DNA of 64,000 nucleotides, taken from Levilactobacillus zymae DSM 19395. Its GTDB lineage: Bacteria; Bacillota; Bacilli; Lactobacillales; Lactobacillaceae. Both the position numbers and the translations under genes were made by a program. Below, piece after piece: positions 1 through 7,719 of this stretch. A model generated the notes under the pieces. That model searched no databases and was not told where the DNA came from. It saw only the letters and a list, made by a program, of their open reading frames with translations. How positions within the stretch are numbered: position 1 is the stretch's first letter; each line of letters starts with the position of its first letter. The stretch covers positions 1 through 64,000 of the forward strand of contig NZ_AZDW01000037.1 of NCBI RefSeq assembly GCF_001434115.1. Direction: 5' to 3'.

Positions 1-430
1 GTTTTTGAAAAACATGAAAACTGACGACTTTTTTGGAAGGTATGAATAATTCAGGACGCTTGTAATGATCTTAAGTGAACAAGCTCCCGGATTATTAGGA
101 ATGACAACCCAAATTCCATATGATAACCGCTTTGTCCTAAATCAGCGTGTGGCAGAGATAAGGCCAAATGAAGAAATAGATGGGGCATTTCTATCAATGC
201 TAATTAACTCTAACCAAAGATATTTTAGTAAACGGGGAGCTGGTACTAAAGTACAAAATATATCGAAAGCTAATGTGGAAAATTTTTCTTTTCAAATTCC
301 TTCCCAATCAGAACAAAATAAAATTGGTGAAGTCTTTCGTACATTAAATTTAACTATCGCTTCCAATCAAAAACAGCTCGACCATCTCAAAAAATTAAAA
401 AAATGGCTTCTACAAAATATGTTTGCTTAA
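1..430 (+). pseudogene. hsdS: hsdS, 3' part of type I restriction specificity subunit, frame apparently broken
   Basis: This is the C-terminal part of a DNA-recognition (S) subunit of a type I restriction-modification enzyme; the gene starts outside the window. From position 65 the frame is intact and gives the end of the second target recognition domain, then the conserved helical tail with TIASNQ followed by a K/L-rich end. Upstream, HsdS-like sequence is split between frames: TDDF in one frame, then LEGMNNSGRL in the next after a run of six T (29-34), then VMILSEQ back in the first after position 60. That needs two compensating single-base changes, so the copy is either inactive or carries sequencing errors at the contig edge. 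The other hsdS pieces and the recombinase downstream show that it belongs to a shuffling locus. Confidence -1.
353..369 (+). repeat. hsdS 3' recombination repeat, copy A
   Basis: A 17-bp sequence starting ACTATCGC and ending CCAATCA that encodes the TIASNQ motif. It is identical at 1548-1564 (inverted) and 2589-2605 (direct). It marks the end of the second recognition domain in each hsdS copy and is a likely crossover site. Confidence -1.
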
Positions 431-450
431 TTTTTCTGGTCTATACCGTT

Positions 451-478
451 ACTTTCGCTGCTGTTCAGCGAAAGTTTA
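451..478 (+). terminator. Rho-independent terminator after hsdS
   Basis: Perfect 10-bp stem (ACTTTCGCTG / CAGCGAAAGT) with a 5-nt loop, 20 bases after the hsdS stop codon. It is followed only by TTATA, so termination may be partial. Confidence -1.
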
Positions 479-574
479 TAGGGGTTAATACTGGCTAAAA
501 ACAGATATATTTGTATTAATAGGTTAGGTGACTTTGCTAAGTTGCCTAATCTATTTTCGTATGGAGGTGTCGTT

Positions 575-1492
575 ATGGCACAGGAGGTAAAGCTACATCA
601 ATATTTCTATCAGTGGATGCAGTTATATAAACAAAATGCCGTCAGACCAGTAACCTACCGCAAATATGAAATGACTCATCGCCAATTAATTAGTCTCGTT
701 CCAGATTTACAATTAAGCGATTTATCCAGATTGACTTATCAACAACTTTTGAACGACTATGCGGAGAATCACGAACGACAAACCGTTATGGATTTTCACC
801 GCCACGTTAAAAGTGCCTTGATTGACGCATTAGAAGAGGATATGTTGGATCGTGACCCGACGCGAAAGGCGATTATTAAAGGCGTTCAACAGCGGCAACA
901 TAAGGCTAAGTATTTAAATCAACACGAGATGCAAAGTCTCTTGAACGTTCTTAATTTAGATGAGGGTGTGAATTGGGATTATTTTATCTTGCTCATTTCA
1001 AAGACGGGATTGCGATTTGCGGAAGCTCTGGCTTTAACCCCAAAGGATTTTGACTTTGCACATCAATACCTTAATGTCGGCAGAACGTGGGATTATAAAT
1101 CAAGACAAGGAGGCTTTGCACCAACCAAAAATAAATCATCCGTACGGAAGGTTCAATTGGACTGGCAAACGGTCATTCAATTTTCCCAACTCACGAAACG
1201 ATTACCCGAAGATCAGCCGATTTTTATTCAAGGAAAGGTCTACAATGATACGATAAATCACTACCTTGAACGACTTTGTAAACAGGCTGATATCCCAGTG
1301 ATTTCAGTACATGGACTGCGACACACTCATGCATCATTGTTATTGTATGCAGGGGTAAGCATTGCTTCGGTGGCTCGTCGTCTAGGTCATGCGGATATGA
1401 CGACTACTCAGCAAACTTATTTGCATATTATTCAAGAACTTGAGAATCAGGATAACGACAAAATAATGAAGCACCTTGCTAGTCTGGTATAA
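575..1492 (+). CDS. Tyrosine recombinase, putative hsdS invertase
   Basis: A 305-residue XerC/D-like phage integrase family protein. The N-terminal SAM-like DNA-binding domain covers about residues 5-85 and the catalytic domain about 115-300. The full catalytic set is visible: Arg147 (TGLRFAEAL), His246 and Arg249 (HGLRHTH), His272 (LGHADMTTT) and the nucleophile Tyr282 (QTYLHI). The start at 575 is preferred over the in-frame ATG at 542 because GGAGGTG ends about 5 bases before it. The gene lies between oppositely oriented hsdS segments that share short inverted repeats. This is the arrangement of phase-variable type I systems in streptococci and lactobacilli, so its likely job is to invert hsdS recognition domains. 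It has no excisionase or other phage genes beside it. Confidence -1.
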   Translation: MAQEVKLHQYFYQWMQLYKQNAVRPVTYRKYEMTHRQLISLVPDLQLSDLSRLTYQQLLNDYAENHERQTVMDFHRHVKSALIDALEEDMLDRDPTRKAIIKGVQQRQHKAKYLNQHEMQSLLNVLNLDEGVNWDYFILLISKTGLRFAEALALTPKDFDFAHQYLNVGRTWDYKSRQGGFAPTKNKSSVRKVQLDWQTVIQFSQLTKRLPEDQPIFIQGKVYNDTINHYLERLCKQADIPVISVHGLRHTHASLLLYAGVSIASVARRLGHADMTTTQQTYLHIIQELENQDNDKIMKHLASLV

Positions 1493-1505
1493 GCATTAGC
1501 TGATA

Positions 1506-1538
1506 GGCCATGATTTTTTTAAAAATCGTGGCTTTTTT
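1506..1538 (+). terminator. Rho-independent terminator of recombinase gene
   Basis: GCCATGATTTTT pairs with AAAAATCGTGGC (one G-T pair) and is followed by six T, starting 14 bases after the recombinase stop. The T tract abuts the end of the opposing hsdS cassette. Confidence -1.
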
Positions 1539-2079
1539 ACTGTTGCTGATTGGAAGCGATAGTGGCGTCTAGTCGGGATAACAATTCACTTACTAATGAT
1601 TGTTCAGCAATTGTAGGTGATTTAAATATGAATTTATTCATGTCTACTTGAAAAAGATGTGGAATGCCACTTCCCGATACCTTTTGATGTATTAGTCTTT
1701 CAAATAGTGAGCCACGTAATACTTGATATAAGAAATACGGAGATATGGTTTTATCTGTTCTCACAAGCATCATTGTAGAATTGATGGTTGCCTTTATCTG
1801 TAAATTACTTATAACTGCAGGATTTCCCAATCGAGAACCATCTTTAGTAAAAATAATATCGCCGTTTTGTAACATTATTTCCGGTGATTCTTCATAACGC
1901 CATTCCGGAATATGATCCACACTTTGCCAATCTATTTCTCCAGATTCAATATACCTACCAGAAACCATACTTGGTCCAGACACAGTATATTCTTCATGCT
2001 TTAGATTTTTCCATCCTAGTCGGCCCTTAATTACAGAGTTGTCACCCAACTTACGCTGTTCCCAAGAGTTAACTAACAA
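1537..2079 (-). CDS. hsdS: hsdS silent cassette 1 (truncated specificity subunit, inverted)
   Basis: A partial S subunit of about 180 residues on the minus strand. It begins with the conserved WEQRKLG segment that opens a recognition domain, carries one target recognition domain (with GDIIFTKDGS and GSGIPHLFQ, typical of HsdS), and ends in LDATIASNQQQ directly after the conserved TIASNQ repeat. There is no ATG with a ribosome binding site. The frame continues upstream of the nominal TTG at 2079 without a start, so it is probably not expressed in this orientation. It is most likely a donor for the main hsdS gene by inversion at the WEQRK and TIASNQ repeats. Confidence -1.
   Translation of the reverse strand: MLVNSWEQRKLGDNSVIKGRLGWKNLKHEEYTVSGPSMVSGRYIESGEIDWQSVDHIPEWRYEESPEIMLQNGDIIFTKDGSRLGNPAVISNLQIKATINSTMMLVRTDKTISPYFLYQVLRGSLFERLIHQKVSGSGIPHLFQVDMNKFIFKSPTIAEQSLVSELLSRLDATIASNQQQ
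1548..1564 (-). repeat. hsdS 3' recombination repeat, copy B (inverted)
   Basis: Exact reverse complement of copy A at 353-369. Together with copy C it extends to about 21 identical bases. A crossover with copy A would invert the recombinase gene and exchange hsdS tails. Confidence -1.
2048..2064 (-). repeat. hsdS 5' recombination repeat, copy D
   Basis: 17-bp sequence encoding WEQRK at the start of cassette 1, exactly inverted relative to 2127-2143. Only 62 bases separate the two, so both cassettes open with the same crossover sequence in opposite directions. Confidence -1.
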
Positions 2080-2120
2080 TTGCGCTAAAAACCGATTGGA
2101 ATTTAAGGTGATTCTGCATT

Positions 2121-2651
2121 GACGTCTGGGAACAGCGTAAGTTAAAAAAGTATTTCAAAGAACGTAGTGAACGATCCGGTAAAGGGGAAATGCTTTCTGT
2201 AACTATTAATGACGGAGTTGTTAAAGCTAGCAGTCTTAAGCGTAAGGATAATTCTAGTAGTGATAAGTCTAACTATAAATTAGTGCGTAAGGGGGACATT
2301 GCATATAATTCGATGCGTATGTGGCAGGGAGCAAGTGGAACTTCCCCATATAGCGGAATTGTAAGCCCTGCATATACGATTATTACGCCTATCAATAACA
2401 TAGTAGTAGATTTTTTTGCTTACCAATTTAAAATGAAATCATCACTATACAAATTTCAAAAATATTCGCAGGGACTTACCTCAGATACATGGAATTTAAA
2501 ATTTCCACTGCTAAGGGAAATAAAAATGATAGCTCCTAATAAAAATGAGCAAATCAAAATTGTTTGCTTGTTAAAAAAATTAGATTCCACTATCGCTTCC
2601 AATCAGCGTCACCCATTTCTTCTCAAAATCCGTCCCAGACCCCCACCATAA
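2121..2651 (+). CDS. hsdS: hsdS silent cassette 2 (truncated specificity subunit)
   Basis: A second partial S subunit, on the plus strand. The recognisable reading frame starts at about 2121 with DVWEQRKLKKYF and runs through a recognition domain different from cassette 1 (GDIAYNSMRMWQG, GLTSDTWNL) to LDSTIASNQ, then ends in a non-homologous proline-rich tail. A stop lies just upstream of the WEQRK repeat and no ribosome binding site is present. The first ATG is at 2190, inside the domain. The divergent recognition domain between conserved ends fits a donor cassette for switching methylation specificity. Confidence -1.
   Translation, partial: DVWEQRKLKKYFKERSERSGKGEMLSVTINDGVVKASSLKRKDNSSSDKSNYKLVRKGDIAYNSMRMWQGASGTSPYSGIVSPAYTIITPINNIVVDFFAYQFKMKSSLYKFQKYSQGLTSDTWNLKFPLLREIKMIAPNKNEQIKIVCLLKKLDSTIASNQRHPFLLKIRPRPPP
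2127..2143 (+). repeat. hsdS 5' recombination repeat, copy E
   Basis: TGGGAACAGCGTAAGTT, the exact inverse of copy D at 2048-2064, at the start of cassette 2. Confidence -1.
2589..2605 (+). repeat. hsdS 3' recombination repeat, copy C
   Basis: Third identical copy of the 17-bp TIASNQ-encoding sequence, at the 3' end of cassette 2, in the same orientation as copy A. Confidence -1.
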
Positions 2652-2695
2652 CAAAAATCTAATTATCCTAACCCACCAAACTACCAGCAAACTGA

Positions 2696-2736
2696 ACAAA
2701 AACCCCTTCAGCCGAGGAAGCCGAAGGGGTTCTTTC
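2696..2736 (-). terminator. Bidirectional terminator
   Basis: AACCCCTTC (2701-2709) pairs with GAAGGGGTT (2723-2731) around a 13-nt loop. The plus side runs into TTCTTTC and the minus side into TTTTTGTT, so it can end hsdS cassette 2 transcription and a minus-strand RNA coming from about 2880. Confidence -1.
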
Positions 2737-2880
2737 ATGAGGATTGAGTTCCTTTGAGGGGAGAAACTCAAATTTGAGGAGTTTCATCAGGTTTGAGGAG
2801 GACCTGACTAGGAGTTGAATTCTCTTAGGGGGAGAGAATTCAATAGGGGATTGGATATAGATTTTGACTAGTAATCGTTA
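2696..2880 (-). ncRNA. Candidate small RNA with repeated C-rich hairpin loops
   Basis: About 185 bases without an ORF contain three consecutive inverted repeats, with stems TTGAATTCTC, TCAGGT and TTGAGTT, followed by the terminator at 2701-2731. Read on the minus strand, the loops and linkers carry a repeated pyrimidine motif (CTCCCCCTAA, TCCTCCTCAAA, CTCCTCAAA, CTCCCCTCAAA), each complementary to Shine-Dalgarno sequences. C-rich loops of this kind are known from Gram-positive sRNAs such as the staphylococcal Rsa family. I found no convincing promoter upstream; a TATAGT near 2906 (minus strand) lacks a good -35. Transcription is inferred from structure only. Confidence -1.
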
Positions 2881-3001
2881 CTGGCGAATTACTATGATGC
2901 TAACTATACCCGGGAGTTGTGAATAGAAAATGGGGTAAGTCGTGACGACTTTTTGACGATTTTTTAAAGTAAGTCTAAAGTCCTTAGATTCTGGTTAAGA
3001 C

Positions 3002-3949
3002 CTACGCCGACGGTTGCTGCGGGTCGAAATACGTGTTTAAGAAGTGGACCACCCGTTGCTGGTAGCGCTGCGGGTTGATCCAGAAACTCTCCGCGTGCGA
3101 CGCGTTCTTCACGATCCACAACTGCTTAGGCGCGTGGGTCGCCGCGTAGTTCTCGTAGGCCATCCCCACCGGCACGTACACATCCTTTTCGCCGTGGATG
3201 AACAGGATCGGTCGCGTGTTTTTCTTCAGTTGACCGGTTGCCGTCACGTCGTTTAAATAGTAGCCCAGCCGGCGCTTGGAAATGGTGGACACTAACGGTT
3301 CGATTGGGTACTTGGGTAAATGGTATTGGCGCTTCAGTAAATAGACCAGTTCGGCCTCGACACTGGAATAACCGCAGTCGGCGATGATGGCCTTGACCTG
3401 CGGCGGGAGACTTTCGCCCGACAACATTTCCATGGTCGCGCCGCCCATCGATACGCCGAACAGGAGGATCTTCACGGGGCGGTTGCTACGGTCGATGACC
3501 TGTTGGATCCACTGCAGGTAGTCCAGCCGGTCCAGCCAGCCGAAGCTGATGTACTTACCGGCGCTTTCGCCGTGGCCCCGGTCGTCGGGGAGCAGGACGT
3601 TAAAACCCAGGTTGTGGTACATTTGAGCGAAGTTCGCCATGGTCTCGCCGTTGCCCTTGTAGCCGTGGCCGATGATCACCGTGCGGTCGCTGGCGGTCTC
3701 GGCGGGGATGTATTCGGCGACCATCCGGTTACGCGCGTCGTGTTCGTGCAAATACCAGGTCTGCTTGTCGATGGCCTGGTACCAGTCGACGTAAGCGTAG
3801 TAGGCGTCCGCGTATTTTTGCTTGTCCGCGGAGGTTTCGGGGACGTAGTTGACCCGTTTGAACGCGAAATTAAACAGGTGTTCGCTGGCCAATAAGGCGG
3901 TCGCCGCCGCACCCACTAAGGGGAGGGCTAAGGTTAGTTTTTTCTTCAC
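3002..3949 (-). CDS. Alpha/beta hydrolase, N-terminally anchored or exported
   Basis: A 315-residue serine hydrolase of the alpha/beta fold. An N-terminal hydrophobic segment (residues about 4-22) suggests an uncleaved membrane anchor or signal peptide. The oxyanion-region HGYKGNGE is near residue 95 and the nucleophile elbow GVSMGG places Ser167. The probable remaining triad residues are Asp256 (HGEKDVYVP) and His285 (ASHAES). This matches the family of extracytoplasmic hydrolases common in lactobacilli; the substrate cannot be deduced. It starts at a GTG with AAAGGA upstream. It stands alone, with a convergent hsdS region on one side and a co-directional phosphatase upstream. Confidence -1.
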   Translation of the reverse strand: MKKKLTLALPLVGAAATALLASEHLFNFAFKRVNYVPETSADKQKYADAYYAYVDWYQAIDKQTWYLHEHDARNRMVAEYIPAETASDRTVIIGHGYKGNGETMANFAQMYHNLGFNVLLPDDRGHGESAGKYISFGWLDRLDYLQWIQQVIDRSNRPVKILLFGVSMGGATMEMLSGESLPPQVKAIIADCGYSSVEAELVYLLKRQYHLPKYPIEPLVSTISKRRLGYYLNDVTATGQLKKNTRPILFIHGEKDVYVPVGMAYENYAATHAPKQLWIVKNASHAESFWINPQRYQQRVVHFLNTYFDPQQPSA

Positions 3950-4026
3950 GGGAATCGTCCTTTCTTCTTATGCAAATACCCAGTCATTATAGAAGAAGCC
4001 GTGGTGGGACACAAGCCAAGTCTCAC

Positions 4027-4059
4027 GAAAAAACCGCCACCGGAAATCCGGTGACGGTC
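4027..4059 (-). terminator. Rho-independent terminator of the phosphatase gene
   Basis: On the minus strand ACCGTCACCGGA pairs with TCCGGTGGCGGT around a 2-nt loop and is followed by six T, immediately after the phosphatase stop codon. Confidence -1.
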
Positions 4060-4063
4060 TGAC

Positions 4064-4858
4064 TTAATCAAGATAAAGTTCTTTAAGGGCCTCAACGTCT
4101 TTACGCGAAAAGTCGAGGACGTCGCGCAGGTAATCCTGGACCCCGCCGTACTGGGTGTTGATGACCTTCATGGCGGTGTCGAAATAGTCTGGGTTGACCG
4201 TGGAAAGCGCGCGGATGTTGGCGACAAAGGCGTCTCCCTTGCCGGCCGCCTGCGCCTTAGCCAACATCTTGTCGACCACGGGCGTGACGTTTTCGTTAGT
4301 CAACAGGTAGTCGCGCCGAATGACCTGTGGATCGACGCCTAACGCGCTTAACGTTAAGAAGGCGCCAATGCCGGTGCGGTCCTTACCAGCCGTACAGTGG
4401 AATAATACGGCCTGGTCGGGTTGCTCGTTAGCCAACAGCGTCGCCAAAAATTCGTGGTAGGCCTGCTGGGCCGTCTCTAAGGTGACCATGTTGCGGTAGA
4501 CGTCGAGCATGTGCTCGTAGCCCGCCGTATCGTCACTAGAGAACCGGCGTTCCAGATCGGCTTGGCTGGCTGAAGCGTCGGTCTCGTCGCCGTCCGGGAA
4601 GACCGGGAGAAAATGGTAGGTGGCACCGGTCGGAACTTTGTCGGGCGCCTGGGTCCGTTCGTCTTGGGAACGGAAGTCCACGTCGGCCACGACCCCATAA
4701 TTGGCGAGATTATCCTGGTCGGCGGCGGTGAGCTTATTTAAGCCCGCCGAGCGCACCAGCTTGTGCCATTTGACGGTGCGCCCATCGACGGTAGGATACC
4801 CCCCGAGTTCGCGGAAGTTGAGGCCGCCCGTCACCTTTAAAATCCGACTATTTGTCAT
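4064..4858 (-). CDS. Tyrosine-protein phosphatase (DSP-like)
   Basis: A 264-residue protein phosphatase. The P-loop HCTAGKDRTG (C-x5-R) gives catalytic Cys155 and matches the bacterial tyrosine phosphatase family that includes Listeria LipA and Mycobacterium PtpB, which act on phosphotyrosine and phosphoinositides. The N-terminal NFRELGGYPT motif and a conserved Asp in FRSQDERT are also characteristic. The ATG at 4858 is preferred to the upstream GTG at 4870 because GAAAGGGTGG lies at proper spacing only for the ATG. There is no signal peptide, so it is cytosolic or released in another way. The substrate is unknown. Confidence -1.
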   Translation of the reverse strand: MTNSRILKVTGGLNFRELGGYPTVDGRTVKWHKLVRSAGLNKLTAADQDNLANYGVVADVDFRSQDERTQAPDKVPTGATYHFLPVFPDGDETDASASQADLERRFSSDDTAGYEHMLDVYRNMVTLETAQQAYHEFLATLLANEQPDQAVLFHCTAGKDRTGIGAFLTLSALGVDPQVIRRDYLLTNENVTPVVDKMLAKAQAAGKGDAFVANIRALSTVNPDYFDTAMKVINTQYGGVQDYLRDVLDFSRKDVEALKELYLD

Positions 4859-5015
4859 TCGTTTTACCACCCTTTCAATCAGCGTTGTTCTGGCTCTATT
4901 CTAACGGTTTTCGCGAAAATAGCCTAGTGATTCCTTTCGAGAGTTCAAGCGTTTTGGGCCGAAACGCTGTATACTATCCCTAAGAGTGCGAGAAATTGAC
5001 GAAGGAAAAGATAGG

Positions 5016-5918
5016 GTGATAGTCGTGAGCTTGCGTGGGAAATGGTTACTCTTCAAGACCCAGCACAGTCAACTCAAGCAACAGATTCAACAGGCCTTTT
5101 TACAACCGAGCCGGCGAAACCTCGCCGTGGTGCCGGAAAAGTTTCCGGCCGACATCGTGACTAAGGAGCGGGAGATCTTTGGCGGCCGGATTCTGACCGC
5201 CGCGACCGGGGCACCGTTGCCCCAACACATCATCTTATTTCATGGCGGCGCCTACACCATGCAGGGGACCGCGAGTCACCGCGAAATCATGACGTCGTTG
5301 ATTCGCGAGGCCAACCTACGAATCTCGTACGTCGATTACCCCCTGGTGCCCGAAGCCACGGTCGACGACACGTTGACGTTTGTGGGGCGAGCCTATGAGT
5401 ATTTGCACGCCCAGTATCCCGACGATCAGTTCTTCTTGATGGGTGATTCGGCGGGCGGTGGCTTGGCGCTGGCGCTGTTACAGCAGCTCAAGAGCCAGCA
5501 AGCAGATCTGCCGGCCGGGACGATTCTGATCTCGCCCTGGACCGACCTCAGCATGATGAATCCGGACCTGACCACGGCGGCCAAACGCGACCCGTACCTG
5601 ACGCTAGACACGTTGAAGAAGATTGGCTACCAGTACGCCGGTGACCATCCGGTGACCGATCCGCGGGTCAGTCCGATTTACGGCAACTTCGACGATCTGG
5701 GTCCGATTCTGTTGTACTACGGGACCAACGAACTCTTGGCGGCCGACGACCAGCGACTGGTCCAGAAACTAGAACAGGCCACCGGCACCGACTTTACGGT
5801 CCACGCGGTGCGCTCGATGCTCCACGATTACGTCTTGTGGCTCAAGCTCCCGGAAGCCAAGCGGACGTTGAAGGAAATCAAACAGTTTATTTTGACCGGC
5901 ACGTTACCGGAAGACTAG
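5016..5918 (+). CDS. Alpha/beta hydrolase, HSL-type esterase
   Basis: An esterase/lipase of about 300 residues from the hormone-sensitive lipase family: the oxyanion-hole motif HGGAY precedes the nucleophile motif GDSAGGG by about 65 residues, and a late LHDYVLW supplies the likely His. The Asp is probably in the segment before NELLAADD. An in-frame GTG exists at 4986, but a TATACT -10 element at 4970-4975 would put the RNA start on it, so GTG 5016 (GAAGGA 10 bases upstream) or GTG 5025 is more likely. It is monocistronic, closed by the terminator at 5922. The substrate is not predictable. Confidence -1.
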   Translation: MIVVSLRGKWLLFKTQHSQLKQQIQQAFLQPSRRNLAVVPEKFPADIVTKEREIFGGRILTAATGAPLPQHIILFHGGAYTMQGTASHREIMTSLIREANLRISYVDYPLVPEATVDDTLTFVGRAYEYLHAQYPDDQFFLMGDSAGGGLALALLQQLKSQQADLPAGTILISPWTDLSMMNPDLTTAAKRDPYLTLDTLKKIGYQYAGDHPVTDPRVSPIYGNFDDLGPILLYYGTNELLAADDQRLVQKLEQATGTDFTVHAVRSMLHDYVLWLKLPEAKRTLKEIKQFILTGTLPED

Positions 5919-5921
5919 GAG

Positions 5922-5954
5922 GGTTTCCCACGAATGCGGTGGGAAAGCCTTTTT
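5922..5954 (+). terminator. Rho-independent terminator
   Basis: GGTTTCCCAC pairs with GTGGGAAAGCC around a 7-nt loop, then TTTTT; four bases after the esterase stop codon. Confidence -1.
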
Positions 5955-6076
5955 AGCAGCAGTCGGCGCGACAATCGGATTATTCTTAATTGAACATTTT
6001 ATGAAATGGATAAATTATTAATTCAAAGAACTTTCATGTCCCCCAAAGTGCTAGCCTTAGACTTAGGGAAGGGGTC

Positions 6077-6568
6077 ATGAAGATGCAAAATGAAGTTAAG
6101 GGATTGTTAGCGTTAGGCGCGAGTCTGGGAGTTTTGGGGGTTACCACTCCGGCATCGGCCAGCAGTAACTATTCAGTAGCACGGAGTAATTCTGTGCGGT
6201 TAGTGTGGCGGCATTCGATGGGCCAGTATTCGTATACCGCGACTAGGGGCGCACGTTACTCGGCCCATCTGGGAGTGCGGTACGGGGCTAACGCCGCGAC
6301 ACCGAACCAGGTCTGGTACACCAACGCACACGAAAAGCTCTACGATCGGGCAACTCACCGTCATCTGATTTATTACCACTTTAAGGCCCAAGCACCGTAT
6401 GATGCCACAGCGATTGACCGGGCTCTAAGTAAGGTCGGTTATGATGCTAAAACCCGTGCGAGTTATAGAGGTTGGGCCGTCGGTGGTGGCGTCTTAGCTC
6501 TCAGCAACGACCAGGCTGATGCGGGAGAATACCCGGGCGAGGGGTTAGTTTTACTAGTGAGGGAATAA
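6077..6568 (+). CDS. Secreted protein of unknown function
   Basis: A 163-residue protein I do not recognise. Residues about 7-30 form a signal peptide (LLALGASLGVLGVTT, cleavage likely after PASA). The mature part is rich in Arg, Tyr and His, with an internal YHFKAQAPYD and a Gly-rich end (GWAVGGGVLALS). GGGAAGGGG stands just before the ATG, so the start is well supported. It has its own terminator and no co-transcribed partner. Confidence -1.
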   Translation: MKMQNEVKGLLALGASLGVLGVTTPASASSNYSVARSNSVRLVWRHSMGQYSYTATRGARYSAHLGVRYGANAATPNQVWYTNAHEKLYDRATHRHLIYYHFKAQAPYDATAIDRALSKVGYDAKTRASYRGWAVGGGVLALSNDQADAGEYPGEGLVLLVRE

Positions 6569-6571
6569 AAA

Positions 6572-6623
6572 AGCATCCGTTCGTTGACGCTAACCACGTG
6601 GCTAGCTCAATAAACGGATGTTT
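6572..6623 (+). terminator. Terminator between convergent genes
   Basis: AAGCATCCGTT pairs with AACGGATGTTTT across a long loop; the A and T runs on both sides allow it to serve the secreted protein gene and the opposing membrane protein gene. Confidence -1.
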
Positions 6624-6633
6624 TGAATTATAG

Positions 6634-7290
6634 TTAAACGTCAACGTGGTGCTTCAACCGCGAGAAGACGTGAACGTCGGCCCAACCCATCACGGCGCCT
6701 TGCGTAACGAGCGCCCAGATGGTCCCGAAGCCGATGGCGTGCAGTTGGCCGGTCGCCAGGTAGGACAGCACGATGATCGTGACGGGCGGCAGGTAGCTGG
6801 CCCATTGCGCGATGATGGACGATCCGTGCAAGAACCGAAAGCGGATGATGTAGGACAGGTCGTCGTTGGGGTGCATGATGATGTTGCAACGTTGGTAGAT
6901 CGATACGGCAAACGCCACGCCGGTCAGCCCGATGATGTCGATCACGATGCGGGCGGGAAGCCCTAGTTGGCTGACGCCCAGCCAGTCCCAGAAGTACCCG
7001 ATCCATTCGACCAAGTAGCTAAATGGGATGATGTAGAGGATGTTGGACACGAACCGCCGCCGGTCGAACCGCCCCAGAAATAACTGGTTCATGATGGTGA
7101 TCACGATGCCGTAGATGAACATGGTGGTCCCCAATGGCACGTGAATCCAGCTGGCCAGGTTGACCGACGACCCGGTCCACACGGCACTCCCCAGGTTGGT
7201 GGAGATGGTTAAGGCGTTGGCGGCGGAGTTGAGGAAGATGGAAAAGCCCAAGAAGCGCATGCGTTGCCCAAAATCCTTCATTTTCGCCAC
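6634..7290 (-). CDS. YczE/YyaS/YitT-type integral membrane protein
   Basis: About 218 residues with five predicted membrane-spanning segments (FSIFLNSAANAL, IYGIVITIM, IIPFSYLVEWI, IVIDIIGLTGVAFAV, ILVLSYLA region). This fits the COG2364/YczE family of membrane proteins of unknown transport function. GAGGAG directly abuts an ATG at 7299, so a GTG at 7290 (9-base spacing) is the more plausible start; an ATG at 7281 is also possible. It is convergent with the upstream secreted protein gene and shares its terminator. Confidence -1.
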   Translation of the reverse strand: MAKMKDFGQRMRFLGFSIFLNSAANALTISTNLGSAVWTGSSVNLASWIHVPLGTTMFIYGIVITIMNQLFLGRFDRRRFVSNILYIIPFSYLVEWIGYFWDWLGVSQLGLPARIVIDIIGLTGVAFAVSIYQRCNIIMHPNDDLSYIIRFRFLHGSSIIAQWASYLPPVTIIVLSYLATGQLHAIGFGTIWALVTQGAVMGWADVHVFSRLKHHVDV

Positions 7291-7399
7291 CGGTGTCATC
7301 TCCTCGAGTTAGTCTAGTTGTTAGTCTAACCTAAAAAAGGGTGAAGGGAAAGGTGCTGACGATATTTAGTTCCAGAAAATGTTCGCGGCGATAAAATAA

Positions 7400-7428
7400 T
7401 TAACAAATGATTCATCGAAAACTATAGT
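7400..7428 (+). promoter_or_regulatory. Sigma-A promoter for small protein gene
   Basis: TTAACA, 17-base spacer, TATAGT; 43 bases before the ATG at 7471. Confidence -1.
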
Positions 7429-7470
7429 AGAATAGTAGGTGTAACGAAATTAAATATAAGCGAGGTAGAA

Positions 7471-7719
7471 ATGATGACTGAACGGCAGTTGATTCAAGAA
7501 ATTTTGAATTCCGAAGCGATTGAATACCACTTCGAAAACGTCGATGAAGATTCTAAGGAATACACGCTTTTATTAAAACGCTTGGATAAGGACGTGCGGC
7601 CCGTCGAAGAACTCAACGACGAGATCAAGCACTACTTTAAGAGTGCTGATTTTGATTACAACGAAGAACTCCATCCTAAAGACGTGGATGCCGACATTCG
7701 CTTAACCATCAAGCGGTAA
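7471..7719 (+). CDS. Small acidic protein of unknown function
   Basis: 82 residues, very acidic and without membrane segment or cysteine; I do not recognise the family. It looks like a compact alpha/beta protein (alternating LLLKRL, IKHYF, IRLTIKR). GAGGTAGA precedes two adjacent ATG codons, so the start is 7471 or 7474. A good promoter and its own terminator show that it is an expressed single-gene unit. Confidence -1.
   Translation: MMTERQLIQEILNSEAIEYHFENVDEDSKEYTLLLKRLDKDVRPVEELNDEIKHYFKSADFDYNEELHPKDVDADIRLTIKR

Noticed and set aside
542-574. ATG at 542 as start of the recombinase
   Set aside because: No ribosome binding site; GGAGGTG is correctly spaced for ATG 575.
1-2651. Prophage or integrative element suggested by the tyrosine recombinase
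   Set aside because: No other phage or conjugation genes and no tRNA/att site; the context is hsdS cassettes with matching inverted repeats.
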